A stretch of 64,000 nt of DNA, from the NCBI GenBank assembly GCA_964481255.1, contig CAYZTZ010000002.1, forward strand, positions 45,967 to 109,966, written 5' to 3'. The notes below the pieces were generated by a model. The model worked only from the letters and a program-made list of their open reading frames with translations, had not been told where the DNA came from and did not search any database. This document shows, piece by piece, positions 33,426-42,722 of this stretch. This stretch comes from UBA6911 sp964481255 (GTDB taxonomy: Bacteria > Acidobacteriota > UBA6911). The position numbers were made by a program, and so were the translations under genes. Numbering within the stretch: position 1 is the first letter of the stretch; every line of letters starts with the position of its first letter.

Positions 33426-34001
33426 TTGGTATTGACGTACGCCAACCAGCTGACGATTCTGCGGATGGCCTTTGTGCCTTGTTTCGTTCTCCTCCTTGTC
33501 TACGGATACCCCAAATCCGCCACCTTCCTGTTTCTGATCGCGGCGGTCACGGACGGTCTCGACGGCCTGCTGGCCCGCAAATTGCAGCAGAAAACGGTCC
33601 TGGGGTCCTTCCTCGACCCTATGGCGGACAAAATTCTATTGACGGCGGCCTTCATCACGCTGACGGTTCCCTCTCTGCCTCTGGCCCTGCACATCCCGAC
33701 GTGGCTCACCATTTTGACGATAAGCCGCGATCTCATCATCGCCCTGTCGGTGCTCATCATCCATCTACAGACCCGGCACTCCCATTTTCCCCCGAGTCTG
33801 CTGGGAAAATGCACCACGGCAATCCAGCTCCTGACCGTGGGTCTCTGCCTGGCGGCCAACTTCGAGATCCGCCTGGCCGTCACGCTGTTCCCTTATGTCG
33901 TTTACGGCACCCTGGCTCTGACTCTGGCCTCCGGAACGCACTACGCCTACAGGTCGTTCAAGATCATCGCGTCCTACCAGGTAGCGGGAAATGTCCAATA
34001 A
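33426..34001 (+). CDS. pgsA: CDP-diacylglycerol-glycerol-3-phosphate 3-phosphatidyltransferase
   Basis: A 191-residue integral membrane enzyme making phosphatidylglycerol phosphate from CDP-diacylglycerol and glycerol 3-phosphate. The CDP-alcohol phosphotransferase signature DG-x2-AR-x8-G-x3-D-x3-D is complete near residues 41-64 (DGLLARK, GSFLDPMADK). It starts with NQLTILRMAFVP, the normal opening of PgsA. TTG 33426 is chosen since GGAG lies six bases upstream and gives the family length; the frame is open further back to 33255 but that part is not PgsA-like. It overlaps the next gene by 11 bases. A PgsA-like paralogue with a different alcohol acceptor cannot be excluded. Confidence 0.9.
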   Translation: MVLTYANQLTILRMAFVPCFVLLLVYGYPKSATFLFLIAAVTDGLDGLLARKLQQKTVLGSFLDPMADKILLTAAFITLTVPSLPLALHIPTWLTILTISRDLIIALSVLIIHLQTRHSHFPPSLLGKCTTAIQLLTVGLCLAANFEIRLAVTLFPYVVYGTLALTLASGTHYAYRSFKIIASYQVAGNVQ

Positions 34002-35292
34002 GGGGATACGGATTCTTGACGTCCGAAGGGGATCCAGGGCGGAGAAGATCGGGCTCGCTCCGGGGGACCGGATCCTGAATGTCAACGGCCGCGACGTCCC
34101 CGACGAAATCGCTCTGCGATTCCTTTTATCGGAGGGTATCGTCGATCTTCACGTCCGCCATCCGGACGGAACCGATGAGCATTATCGCGCGCGCCTGTCC
34201 GAGGATCCCGACTGGGGGGTCACCGTCGAGGAATTCAGGACGAAGACGTGCAATAACTCTTGCCTGTTCTGTTTCGTGGACCAGCTTCCGCCCGGCGTGC
34301 GGCCCGCCCTCAGGGTCAAGGACGACGATTACCGTCTCTCCTTCCTGCACGGCAACTATATCACCCTGACGAACCTGTCCGCCGAAGAAATAGACCGGAT
34401 CGTGGAACAGAGGCTCTCGCCCCTGTACGTCTCCGTGCACGCGACGGATCCGCTCTTGCGCGCCCGTATTCTCGGGAGGAAGAAGCCCGATGATCTCGAC
34501 GGCAAGCTCCGCAGGCTGGTAAAAGGAGGCGTCAGCCTGCATACCCAGATCGTGCTGATGCCCGGCCTCAACGACGGGAAACAGCTGGAAAAAACGGTTT
34601 TCGACCTCTACAGCCTGCACCCCGGGGTGCAATCGGTCGCCATCGTGCCCGTCGGACTATCCGATCACGGAATGCCCAGGAACCTCCTGGAGCCTGTCAC
34701 GCCGGCTTTCAGCCGCCAGGTTATCCGCCGCACGGCCCCATGGCAGGCCCGGTTCCGCAGGCAAAGCGGCCGCACGTTCGCATATCTGGCGGACGAGTTT
34801 TATGTCCTGGGAGGCCTGGAGGTCCCCCCCAAGGCGCTCTACGACGATTTCGCACAGATTGAAAACGGGGTCGGGATGGTTCGGCTGTTTTTGGACGGTT
34901 TTGAGAAGGAGCTCCGAAGACACAGACGGAGCCTCGCCGCCTTGCGCGGCACGCTGGTGACCGGACGGCTCTTTTATCCGATCCTGCGCGAATGCGTCCG
35001 GAGGTTCAACGCGAAGTTCGGCTCGCGCCTTCAAGTCTGCGGCGTGGAAAACCGTTTCCTGGGGAGGAGAATTACGGTGGCGGGCCTGCTCGCGGGCAGG
35101 GACATCGTTCATGCTTTGAAGGGCAAAAGGACGGGTGATTGTATCATCCTCCCCCAGGACGCCGTCTCGCAGGCGGGCGGCGTCCTGCTGGACGATGTCT
35201 CGCTTGAAGATCTTTCGCGGACCCTCGGCAGACCGGTCCGTCTTGGAGGACCGGACCCGGCCGCGTTGTTCCGCATGCTTTTTAGCGGTTAG
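33991..35292 (+). CDS. DUF512 radical-SAM protein with N-terminal PDZ domain
   Basis: A 433-residue protein of unknown function. Residues about 5-65 are a PDZ-like domain (RAEKIGLAPGDRILNVNG). KTCNNSCLFCFVDQLP near 86-101 holds a CxxxCxxC iron-sulfur motif of the radical-SAM type. The following barrel has FLHGNYITLTNL and YVSVHATDP. The C-terminal DUF512 region includes VPVGLSDH and GRRITVAGLLAGRD. The family is widespread in Firmicutes, Acidobacteria and others and is often next to GTPase der or phospholipid genes, but the reaction is not known. It overlaps pgsA, implying coexpression. The stop codon lies inside a heptanucleotide repeat. Confidence 0.85.
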   Translation: MSNKGIRILDVRRGSRAEKIGLAPGDRILNVNGRDVPDEIALRFLLSEGIVDLHVRHPDGTDEHYRARLSEDPDWGVTVEEFRTKTCNNSCLFCFVDQLPPGVRPALRVKDDDYRLSFLHGNYITLTNLSAEEIDRIVEQRLSPLYVSVHATDPLLRARILGRKKPDDLDGKLRRLVKGGVSLHTQIVLMPGLNDGKQLEKTVFDLYSLHPGVQSVAIVPVGLSDHGMPRNLLEPVTPAFSRQVIRRTAPWQARFRRQSGRTFAYLADEFYVLGGLEVPPKALYDDFAQIENGVGMVRLFLDGFEKELRRHRRSLAALRGTLVTGRLFYPILRECVRRFNAKFGSRLQVCGVENRFLGRRITVAGLLAGRDIVHALKGKRTGDCIILPQDAVSQAGGVLLDDVSLEDLSRTLGRPVRLGGPDPAALFRMLFSG

Positions 35293-35331
35293 CGGCTAGC
35301 GGTCAGCGGTCAGCGGTCAGCGGATAGCGGT
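35283..35331 (+). repeat. Seven tandem heptanucleotides (T/C)AGCGG(T/C/A)
   Basis: Seven consecutive 7-base units run from 35283 to 35331. The first unit and the following TAG supply the last codons and stop of the radical-SAM gene. A run of related units in inverted orientation is at 35413-35441 (about four units), so the two arms can pair across about 80 bases. The rest of the gap up to ribH (35332-35558) shows no gene. Confidence 0.8.
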
Positions 35332-35412
35332 TAGAGATGTGTTTTGGGGGAGAGGGGATGAGATATAGGAAAAATGATGGGCTGGTTTCCGCAGATTAAC
35401 AGTCTGCCTCGC

Positions 35413-35441
35413 CGCACTGGCCGCTGACCGCCAGCCGCTAA
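35413..35441 (-). repeat. Inverted copy of the AGCGG heptanucleotide repeat
   Basis: Read on the minus strand this segment gives TAGCGGC, TGGCGGT, CAGCGGC and a degenerate fourth unit. It is complementary to the array at 35283-35331. Together they may form a large stem-loop after the radical-SAM gene. Confidence 0.65.
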
Positions 35442-35558
35442 AGGATTCGCTTGTAATGCGTCTCTCTCTCTTGCAGAATTTATCTCCACGGCCCCAGCTG
35501 ACGCCGCCCCGATGGGGACGAGCGCGGGATGGGGGTGGAGAAACGGGAGATAACGGCC

Positions 35559-36023
35559 ATGGCCAGAGTCATTCAAGGGAAACTGGACGCGAAGGGCGGT
35601 CGTTTCGCCATTGTCATCAGCCGGTTCAACTCATTCATCAGCGACAGGCTCCTTTCCGGCGCCCTGGACGCCCTGGAAAGGCAGGGGGCTTCGTCCGAGG
35701 ACATCAGCATCGTCTGGGTGCCGGGAAGTTTCGAAATCCCCCCGGTCGCCAAGAAACTGGCTCTATCAAAGAAATACGACGCCGTGATTTGTCTCGGCGC
35801 TCTGCTGCGCGGCGAAACGCCTCATTTTGACTATCTCTCCTCGACCGTCACACGGGAGATCGGCGCGATCGCCCTTGAAGCGGGAATCCCGGTCATCAAC
35901 GGCGTCCTGACATGCAACACCATGGAGCAGGCCGTCGATCGGGCCGGACTCAAAACCGGCAACAAAGGGTTCGACGCCGCCGCGACCGCGATCGAGATGG
36001 TTCAGCTGATGAAGCAGCTTTGA
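35559..36023 (+). CDS. ribH: 6,7-dimethyl-8-ribityllumazine synthase
   Basis: A 154-residue enzyme of riboflavin synthesis, condensing the ribityl pyrimidinedione with 3,4-dihydroxy-2-butanone 4-phosphate. It normally assembles as a pentamer or icosahedral 60-mer. Signature segments are ISRFNSFISDRLLSGA, WVPGSFEIPPVAKKLA (about residues 53-68), CLGALLRGETPHFDY with the catalytic His, and NGVLTCNTMEQA. The ATG at 35559 gives the standard length; ATG 35529 would add ten residues not seen in the family. It is followed by nusB at 42 bases, a gene pair found together in many bacteria. Confidence 0.96.
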   Translation: MARVIQGKLDAKGGRFAIVISRFNSFISDRLLSGALDALERQGASSEDISIVWVPGSFEIPPVAKKLALSKKYDAVICLGALLRGETPHFDYLSSTVTREIGAIALEAGIPVINGVLTCNTMEQAVDRAGLKTGNKGFDAAATAIEMVQLMKQL

Positions 36024-36065
36024 TGGGCCGCCGCTTGGTTCCATGTTTCCGGGCCGGTCAAAACC

Positions 36066-36503
36066 ATGGGTCTCCGAAGAGCCGCGCGCGAATGCGCTCT
36101 CCAGATGCTTTATGAAATGGACGTGGGGAGGCACTCCAAGGACGAAATCCTGCGCACATTCTGGCAGATGAACGAGCACCCTGAAAAGGTCCGACGGTTC
36201 GCGGAGCACCTGTTTGAGGGGACGACGGAGCGTCTGAAGGAAATCGACCGGATCATTCAGCGCCACGCCAAGAACTGGCGGCTCGCCCGAATGGCGGCCG
36301 TCGACCGCAACATCATGAGGATCGCTGTCTTCGAGTTCCTATCCCCGGGCGGGACACCTGAAACCGTCGTCATCAACGAAGCGCTCGAAATCGCCAAAAA
36401 GTTTTCAACGCAGGAATCGGCTCAGTTTGTGAACGGAATACTGGACAGCATTAAAAACGAATTCACGCAGACAAGGCCAGCCGCCGATGGAAAAACAGAC
36501 TAA
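36066..36503 (+). CDS. nusB: Transcription antitermination factor NusB
   Basis: A 145-residue all-helical RNA-binding protein that joins NusE/S10 on boxA RNA in rRNA antitermination. The opening RRAARECALQMLYEMDVG and the C-terminal VDRNIMRIAVFEFL, VVINEALEIAKKFS and FVNGILDSI are family signatures. The length is usual. It follows ribH and overlaps the start of lysS by 17 bases, so the three are likely one operon. Confidence 0.96.
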   Translation: MGLRRAARECALQMLYEMDVGRHSKDEILRTFWQMNEHPEKVRRFAEHLFEGTTERLKEIDRIIQRHAKNWRLARMAAVDRNIMRIAVFEFLSPGGTPETVVINEALEIAKKFSTQESAQFVNGILDSIKNEFTQTRPAADGKTD

Positions 36504-37992
36504 CCTTCTGGAGCAGCGCCGTTTCAAGCTGGAAGAACTCAAGCGCCTGGGCTACAACCCCTATCCGAACCGCTTCGATTACACCCACACGCTGGGCCAG
36601 GTGCGGGAAATGCTCGGTGCGGCCGGCGCGGCCGAACTCGAGGAACGGAAGGAATATGTGCGGGTGTGCGGCCGCATCCTCGCCCTGCGCCTGCAGGGGA
36701 AAGCCGGGTTCATGGATCTTTCCGACGGCGAACACAGGCTTCAGGTTTACGTGCGCCGCGATTTTGTGGGCCCCGAGGACTTCGCTCTCTTCCAGCTGTT
36801 TGATCTCGGCGACATCATCGGCGCGGAGGGTACGGTTTTCCGGACGCGCACGAACGAACTCACCGTCTCGGCCTCCCGGGTCTATCACCTCTCCAAGAAC
36901 CTCCTGCCGCTTCCGGAAAAATGGCACGGGCTGACCGATGTGGAGACAAGGTACCGCCAGAGATACGTGGATCTGATCGTCAATCCGGAGGTCCGGTCCG
37001 TCTTTGTCAAACGCAGCCGAATCATCCGCGAAATCCGCGCCTTTCTCGACGCGCGGGGCTACCTCGAGGTCGAAACCCCCGTCCTGCAGGCGATCGCCGG
37101 AGGAGCCCTCGCCCGGCCCTTCCGAACGCATCACAACACCCTGGACATCGATCTGTACATGCGCATCGCGCTGGAGCTGCATCTCAAGCGCCTCATCGTG
37201 GGCGGCATCCCGAGAGTCTACGAGCTCAGCCGGATCTTCCGCAATGAAGGCATCTCCACCCAGCACAACCCCGAGTTCACCATGGTGGAGTTCTACCAGG
37301 CCTATAGCGATTACATGGACCTGATGGATCTGACGCAGACCATGATCACGCAGGTGGCCGAATCGGTGACCGGCGCGCGCCGGGTGCCCTACCGGGAGCA
37401 CATCCTCGATTTCAACAACTGGCACCGTCTCACGGTCCGGGAGGCCGTTCTGCGGTTCTGGCCCGATTCGCCTCCGGCTCCCTCCGAAGAGGATCTGCGG
37501 TCGCTGGAGAGGCTGCGCTCCCTGGCCCGGTCCCTGGACATCCATTTCGAAACGTCCGACGGCGCCGGCAAGCTGCTCGTCGCCCTTTTCGAGTCGGTCG
37601 CGGAGAAGCATCTCATCCAACCCACCATCGTCTATGACTACCCGGCGGAAGTATCGCCTCTGTCGAAGACCAAGGAAGAGGACCCCGGGACGGCGGAGAG
37701 ATTCGAGCTGTATATCGCGGGGATGGAAATAGCCAACGCGTATTCGGAGTTGAACGACCCGTCGGAACAAAGGGCGCGGTTTGAAGAGCAGCTCCGCGCC
37801 CGGAGCCGCGGCGACGAGGAGGCCCACGCCATGGACGCCGACTACATCCGCGCCCTCCGTTACGGCATGCCGCCGACGGCCGGCGAGGGCATCGGCATCG
37901 ACCGCCTGACCATGATCCTGACGAACTCCCCGTCGATCCGGGACGTCATACTGTTCCCGCTGCTCCGGCCGGAACACTCGATGGACGATTGA
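36487..37992 (+). CDS. lysS: Lysyl-tRNA synthetase, class II
   Basis: A 501-residue class II aminoacyl-tRNA synthetase. The N-terminal OB-fold anticodon domain covers about residues 40-150 (VCGRILALRLQGKAGF). Motif 1 is near residue 195 (FLDARGYLEVETPVLQ), motif 2 near 245-270 (SRIFRNEGISTQHNPEF) and motif 3 near 465-480 (GEGIGIDRLTM). It charges tRNA-Lys. The ATG at 36487 lies inside the 3' end of nusB (17-base overlap). It is followed after 67 bases by a lipoprotein transporter permease, an arrangement I would expect in Acidobacteriota-like genomes. Confidence 0.97.
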   Translation: MEKQTNLLEQRRFKLEELKRLGYNPYPNRFDYTHTLGQVREMLGAAGAAELEERKEYVRVCGRILALRLQGKAGFMDLSDGEHRLQVYVRRDFVGPEDFALFQLFDLGDIIGAEGTVFRTRTNELTVSASRVYHLSKNLLPLPEKWHGLTDVETRYRQRYVDLIVNPEVRSVFVKRSRIIREIRAFLDARGYLEVETPVLQAIAGGALARPFRTHHNTLDIDLYMRIALELHLKRLIVGGIPRVYELSRIFRNEGISTQHNPEFTMVEFYQAYSDYMDLMDLTQTMITQVAESVTGARRVPYREHILDFNNWHRLTVREAVLRFWPDSPPAPSEEDLRSLERLRSLARSLDIHFETSDGAGKLLVALFESVAEKHLIQPTIVYDYPAEVSPLSKTKEEDPGTAERFELYIAGMEIANAYSELNDPSEQRARFEEQLRARSRGDEEAHAMDADYIRALRYGMPPTAGEGIGIDRLTMILTNSPSIRDVILFPLLRPEHSMDD

Positions 37993-38059
37993 CGGCTTTC
38001 GACGGACGGTTGCCCGAAGCCGCCCTCCGTCAGCTGTTGACGGCCATCCGCAGGCGTCT

Positions 38060-39316
38060 ATGAAATTTGAACTCCAGATCGCCCTCCGCTATCTCCGGGC
38101 GAAACGCAAGCAGACCATGGTCTCGGTCATCTCCGCCATTTCGGTTCTGGGAATCACGGCCGGCGTCATGGCCCTCGTGATCGCCCTGGCTCTTTCCACG
38201 GGTTTTAAAGAGGACGTTCAGAGCAAGATCATCGGGGCAACGTCGGCGATCAACCTGTTCCGGATCGACAGCGCCCCCGTGAAAAATTACGAGGCCCTTC
38301 TTGGCAGGATCGGAAGCGTAAGCCGCGTGACCGGGAGCGCCCCCGCGATCCTGAACCAGGTTTTCATCGCAAGTTCAACCCGCAACCAGGGGGCCGCTCT
38401 CAAGGGCGTTCTGCCCGAGCGTGAACGGCAGGTATCGGACTTCTTCTCGCACATCGTCGCGGGAGATCCGCGGGCTTTGGACGGACGGACGGCGTCTCGC
38501 TCGGAGGATGCCCCCTTCCCTCTTGAAAGCATTATCATCGGCAGGCAAATGGCGAGGTCGATGGGCGTGGGACCGGGCGACACGCTGAAAATCTTTTACC
38601 CCATGGGACGGTTGACACCCCTGGGGATGACTTACTCCGAAAAGACAATGCGCGTCGCCGCCATTTTCGAATCCGGCTTGTGGGACATCGACTCGAACTG
38701 GGCTTACGTCCACATCGATTCCGCCCGGCGCCTGTTTGCCCTCCCTCCGGACTCCGCTTCCTTCATCCAGTTCAGGACCGACGATCTGGAGAACGCCGAG
38801 GCGATCGCCGCCGTCCTCCGCGACAAAGCCGGGCCGGGCTACACGACGACCACGTGGATCGAGACCAACAAGCCCCTCTTCTCCGCTCTCAAGCTCGAGA
38901 GGCTGGTTCTCTTCCTCACCATCGGCCTGATTGTTCTCGTTGCTTCTCTTAACATCGTGACCACGCTCATCATGATGGTTCTGGAAAAACAGGGGGATAT
39001 CGCCATTCTCTCCGCGATGGGCGCCAACGAAAAGACCATTCAAAGAATCTTCATGCTTCAGGGCCTGATCATCGGCTTCATGGGAACGGCGCTGGGGGAC
39101 GTGCTGGGCGTCGGTATCAGCTGGATTCTCGACACGCATCAACTGATCCGCCTGGAAGCTGAGATTTACAGCATTCCCTATGTTCCTTTCCATGTCCGGA
39201 CAATCGACGTTCTTCTGGTTTCGGCCACCTCGATGCTGATCAGTTACCTGGCCACCCTTTATCCCTCGCGGCGCGCCGCGAAGCTGGATCCGGTGGAGGT
39301 CCTGCGCTATGAGTAG
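38060..39316 (+). CDS. lolC: Lipoprotein-releasing ABC transporter permease (LolC/LolE family)
   Basis: A 418-residue inner-membrane protein with one N-terminal helix (about residues 22-45), a large periplasmic domain (about 46-270) and three C-terminal helices. The start ELQIALRYLRAKRKQT and the C-terminal SAMGANEKTIQRIFMLQG and YPSRRAAKLDPVEVLRYE are LolC/E signatures. With LolD it extracts mature lipoproteins from the inner membrane for delivery to LolA. Only one permease gene is present, so the complex is probably a homodimer of the LolF type rather than the LolC-LolE pair of enterobacteria. It overlaps lolD by 8 bases. Confidence 0.93.
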   Translation: MKFELQIALRYLRAKRKQTMVSVISAISVLGITAGVMALVIALALSTGFKEDVQSKIIGATSAINLFRIDSAPVKNYEALLGRIGSVSRVTGSAPAILNQVFIASSTRNQGAALKGVLPERERQVSDFFSHIVAGDPRALDGRTASRSEDAPFPLESIIIGRQMARSMGVGPGDTLKIFYPMGRLTPLGMTYSEKTMRVAAIFESGLWDIDSNWAYVHIDSARRLFALPPDSASFIQFRTDDLENAEAIAAVLRDKAGPGYTTTTWIETNKPLFSALKLERLVLFLTIGLIVLVASLNIVTTLIMMVLEKQGDIAILSAMGANEKTIQRIFMLQGLIIGFMGTALGDVLGVGISWILDTHQLIRLEAEIYSIPYVPFHVRTIDVLLVSATSMLISYLATLYPSRRAAKLDPVEVLRYE

Positions 39317-39992
39317 GCTCCTGGATGCGCGCGAACTCCATAAAAGCTATGTTTCCGGAAACGAGCGTCTGGAAATCCTGACCGGACTTTCTCTGGCGGT
39401 GGATGAAGGGGACATGATCGGTATCACCGGCGTTTCGGGCTCCGGCAAGAGCACGCTCCTGCATCTGCTGGGGGGGATGGACCGGCCGGACCGTGGATCC
39501 ATCAGGATTCTGGACCGGGAGCTCGGCGCCATGACGCCTCCGGAGCTTTCGGAGTTCCGCAACAGGACGATCGGGTTCGTCTTCCAGTTCCATCACCTGC
39601 TTCCCGAATTCACGGCCCTTGAAAACGTCATGATGCCGCTGCTCATCCGGGGAGCGCCGCCGGAGGAGGCGTGCGCGCCGGCGCGGGCCTTGCTGGCGGA
39701 AGTGGGGCTGGATCAGCGCAGCCGCCACCGTCCCGGCGAATTATCCGGCGGCGAGCAGCAGAGGGTGGCTCTGGCCCGCGCCCTGATCGGCCGGCCGCGT
39801 CTCCTGCTGGCCGATGAGCCCACCGGCAACGTGGATCCTCAAACCGGGCGGGCCATCGGCGAACTTCTGCGCGGGCTTCACGCGCGCCACAACCTTACTT
39901 CCGTCATCGTCACTCACAACGAAAGGCTTGCCCGCGTCTGTTCCCGCATTTACCGGCTGGAGGACGGCAGACTGAAGACGAATAACGGTTGA
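39309..39992 (+). CDS. lolD: Lipoprotein-releasing ABC transporter ATPase
   Basis: A 227-residue ATPase of the MacB/LolD class. Walker A GVSGSGKST (about residues 40-48), Q-loop FVFQFHHLLPEF, signature ELSGGEQQRVALARAL (about 140-155), Walker B LLLADEPTGNVD (about 162-173) and H-loop IVTHN are intact. The tract around FHHLLPEFTALENV is the LolD motif that contacts the permease coupling helix. It overlaps the 3' end of the permease gene and is the last gene before a 291-base gap that carries the clpC promoter. Confidence 0.94.
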   Translation: MSRLLDARELHKSYVSGNERLEILTGLSLAVDEGDMIGITGVSGSGKSTLLHLLGGMDRPDRGSIRILDRELGAMTPPELSEFRNRTIGFVFQFHHLLPEFTALENVMMPLLIRGAPPEEACAPARALLAEVGLDQRSRHRPGELSGGEQQRVALARALIGRPRLLLADEPTGNVDPQTGRAIGELLRGLHARHNLTSVIVTHNERLARVCSRIYRLEDGRLKTNNG

Positions 39993-40222
39993 AGCCCTTG
40001 CCTTCCCTTCGCTTCCGTTTGCGGCGCCCGCCGGATCGTTCCGCGGACAGCCCGGCCCTGGCGCCGAGCAGGCCCCGTCCAGCTTCCTGCGAGCGCTTCA
40101 GTGAAAAGGCGGATTGTTCCCGCATCACCTCAAAGGCCCTTTCAGCCCGCGACCCGGCCATTTGCCGAAACCATCCGAAGCGAATCATGTTCCATGCGCC
40201 ATTGCTGTTCCCGCGGATGGCT

Positions 40223-40251
40223 TTGCACTCCTGCGCGTCTGTCCGTATAAT
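40223..40251 (+). promoter_or_regulatory. Sigma70-type promoter of clpC
   Basis: TTGCAC (40223-40228), a 17-base spacer and a perfect TATAAT (40246-40251) lie 33 bases before the clpC ATG. No CIRCE-like or CtsR-like repeat was seen in the 291-base gap between lolD and clpC. Confidence 0.75.
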
Positions 40252-40283
40252 AAAGGACGGCAGAGGGAGTCGAAAAACCGGCC

Positions 40284-42722
40284 ATGTTCGAGAAATACAC
40301 CGAGAGAGCCCGAAGAGTGCTGTTTTTCGCGCGCTATGAGGCGAACCAGTTCGGCAGCCCCTGCATCGAGACCGAGCACCTTCTGCTCGGCCTCATTCGG
40401 GAGGAAAAGAATCTGACGGCGCGTTTTCTCCCGGGTTCCCATACCTCCTTCCAGGATATCCGGAGAGAAATCGAGGGCCGCGCGCCGGCGCGGCAGAGAG
40501 TGTCCGCGTCCCTCGAAATGCCGTTTTCGGACGAGGTCAAGCGGGTCTTGAACAGCGCGGCCGAAGAAGCGGAAAGCCTGTCCCACAGGCATATCGGGAT
40601 GGAACATCTCCTGCTGGCCCTGCTGAAGGAAGAAAAATCTTTGGCCTCCTCCATTTTGAGAGAGCATGGGCTCCACCCGGCAATGGTGCGCGAGGAATTA
40701 AAGCGCGGGGGGGCGGACGCGCAGCCCCAAAGCCGGTCCAGGGACCCGCTGAGCCTGGCCGAGTTTTCGAGAGACCTCACGGAAGCGGCGGAGCGGGACG
40801 ATCTGGACCCGCTGGTAGGTAGAGAGAGGGAGATCGAGCGCGTCATCCAGATCCTTTGCCGCCGCACCAAAAACAATCCCGTCCTGATAGGCGAGCCCGG
40901 AGTCGGCAAGACTGCGATCGTCGAGGGTCTGGCGCAGCGGATCGTCCGGGGGCAGGTCCCGCCCCAGCTCATGGACAAGAGAATACTTGCGCTTGACCTG
41001 TCGCTCATCGTGGCGGGAACGAAATACCGCGGCCAGTTCGAAGAACGGCTGAAGACGATCCTGAAGGAGCTCATGGAAAACCGGGACCTGATTCTTTTCG
41101 TGGACGAGCTCCACACCATCGTGGGCGCCGGTTCCGCCGAGGGCTCCCTGGACGCCGCCAACATCCTGAAGCCGTCCCTTTCCCGCGGAGAGATTCAATG
41201 CATCGGCTCCTCCACGCCCCAGGAATATCGACGCTCGATTGAAAAGGACCGTTCGCTGGAGCGAAGGTTTCAGGCAGTCAAGGTAGCGCCTCCTTCCGAA
41301 GCCGAAAGCATCGCCATCCTGCACGGCATCAAACACAAATACGAGAGCTTTCACCAGGTGCGGTACACGGACGAGGCGCTGGAAGCCGCCGTCGGCCTCT
41401 CCGCGCGCTACATCCCGGATCGATTCCTGCCGGACAAGGCCATTGATTGCATGGACGAAGCGGGCGCGCGCGTTAAGCTGCGGGGCTCGACCCTGCCGGA
41501 GGAGGTCGTGAACGCGCAGCGGAGAATACGGCTGATAAGCGGCCGGATCGACAGCGCCATCTCCGCACGGGAATTCGAGAAAGCCGCGAGCTACCGCCTT
41601 GAGGAGGAGAAGGAACAGGATCATCTGCGCGTCATCCGGGAGCGCTGGAAATTAAGGACCGCCTCGCCCGCCAAGGTGACCCGCGAGGACATCGAGGAAG
41701 TGATCGCCAGGTGGACCGGTATTCCGATATCCTCTCTGCAGGAAGAGGAAATGTCCAAGCTCCTCCGGATGGAAGAGGAGCTGCACAAGCGGCTGGTAAG
41801 CCAGGACAGGGCCATCCGGGCTCTCTGCCACGCCATCCGGAGGTCCCGCGCGGGTCTCAAGTCCCCCAAACGGCCGGTCGGCTCCTTCCTTTTTCTGGGG
41901 CCCACGGGAGTGGGCAAAACCGAAACGGCGCGGGCGCTGGCAGAATTCCTGTTCAACAGCGAGAACGCCATGATCCGTCTGGACATGTCGGAGTATATGG
42001 AGAAGCACTCGGTCTCCAGGTTGATCGGCTCCCCTCCGGGCTACGTGGGCCACGAGGAGGGCGGCCAATTGACCGAGAAGGTGAAGCGGCAGCCTTATTC
42101 CGTGGTGCTTCTGGATGAAATCGAGAAGGCGCATCCGGATGTCTTCAATATTCTGCTGCAGGTATTCGAGGACGGCCAGCTCACGGACTCGCTCGGCAAC
42201 ACGATCGATTTCAAGAACACCATCCTCATCATGACGTCCAATATCGGCGCCCGTTTTCTTGAAAAGCGCGGAGCCATGGGTTTTCAGGGCGGCGTCGGCA
42301 GCGATTCCGGGGGCATGGAGGCGCTCATCCACGGCGAAGTCAAGCGGATTTTCAATCCTGAGTTCCTCAACCGCCTCGACGAGATCATCCTTTTCCAATC
42401 CCTCACGGATCCGGACCTCGAAAGGATCGTGGATCTGCTCATCGGCGAGGTAAACGCCGTCATGAAAACGAAGAAACTCTCCATCGAGCTGACTCCCGAG
42501 GCGAGGCGATGGATCGTGTCCAAGACCTGCAGGGATCGCTCCTACGGGGCGCGGCCTCTGCGCCGGGCGATTCAAAAATACATCGAAGACCCGCTTTCGG
42601 TGGAAATCATCCGGAACCGGATCGAGCCGGAGTCCGAGCTTGAAATCTATCTTCAGCAGGACGCTCTTTACTACCGTCCCTGCGGGAACAGGGCCGTTTC
42701 GGGCAGCAGACTTTCCGATTAG
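40284..42722 (+). CDS. clpC: ATP-dependent Clp protease ATPase subunit ClpC
   Basis: An 812-residue Hsp100 unfoldase that feeds proteins to ClpP. Order of domains: Clp N repeats (about 1-145, EHLLLGLIREEKN and EHLLLALLKEEKS), first AAA+ domain with Walker A GEPGVGKT (about 208-215), a middle region with a UVR-type motif (ARE-FEKAASYRLEEEKEQ, about 430-450), second AAA+ domain with GPTGVGKT (about 538-545) and a D2-small domain. A ClpP-docking loop region follows in the second AAA+ domain. The regulators ctsR, mcsA and mcsB seen next to clpC in Firmicutes are absent. It is transcribed from its own promoter. Confidence 0.95.
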   Translation: MFEKYTERARRVLFFARYEANQFGSPCIETEHLLLGLIREEKNLTARFLPGSHTSFQDIRREIEGRAPARQRVSASLEMPFSDEVKRVLNSAAEEAESLSHRHIGMEHLLLALLKEEKSLASSILREHGLHPAMVREELKRGGADAQPQSRSRDPLSLAEFSRDLTEAAERDDLDPLVGREREIERVIQILCRRTKNNPVLIGEPGVGKTAIVEGLAQRIVRGQVPPQLMDKRILALDLSLIVAGTKYRGQFEERLKTILKELMENRDLILFVDELHTIVGAGSAEGSLDAANILKPSLSRGEIQCIGSSTPQEYRRSIEKDRSLERRFQAVKVAPPSEAESIAILHGIKHKYESFHQVRYTDEALEAAVGLSARYIPDRFLPDKAIDCMDEAGARVKLRGSTLPEEVVNAQRRIRLISGRIDSAISAREFEKAASYRLEEEKEQDHLRVIRERWKLRTASPAKVTREDIEEVIARWTGIPISSLQEEEMSKLLRMEEELHKRLVSQDRAIRALCHAIRRSRAGLKSPKRPVGSFLFLGPTGVGKTETARALAEFLFNSENAMIRLDMSEYMEKHSVSRLIGSPPGYVGHEEGGQLTEKVKRQPYSVVLLDEIEKAHPDVFNILLQVFEDGQLTDSLGNTIDFKNTILIMTSNIGARFLEKRGAMGFQGGVGSDSGGMEALIHGEVKRIFNPEFLNRLDEIILFQSLTDPDLERIVDLLIGEVNAVMKTKKLSIELTPEARRWIVSKTCRDRSYGARPLRRAIQKYIEDPLSVEIIRNRIEPESELEIYLQQDALYYRPCGNRAVSGSRLSD

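Noticed and set aside
39989..40339. 116-codon frame between lolD and clpC
   Set aside because: It covers the clpC promoter and start and is low in hydrophobic order. It starts in overlap with the lolD stop but has no recognisable domain.
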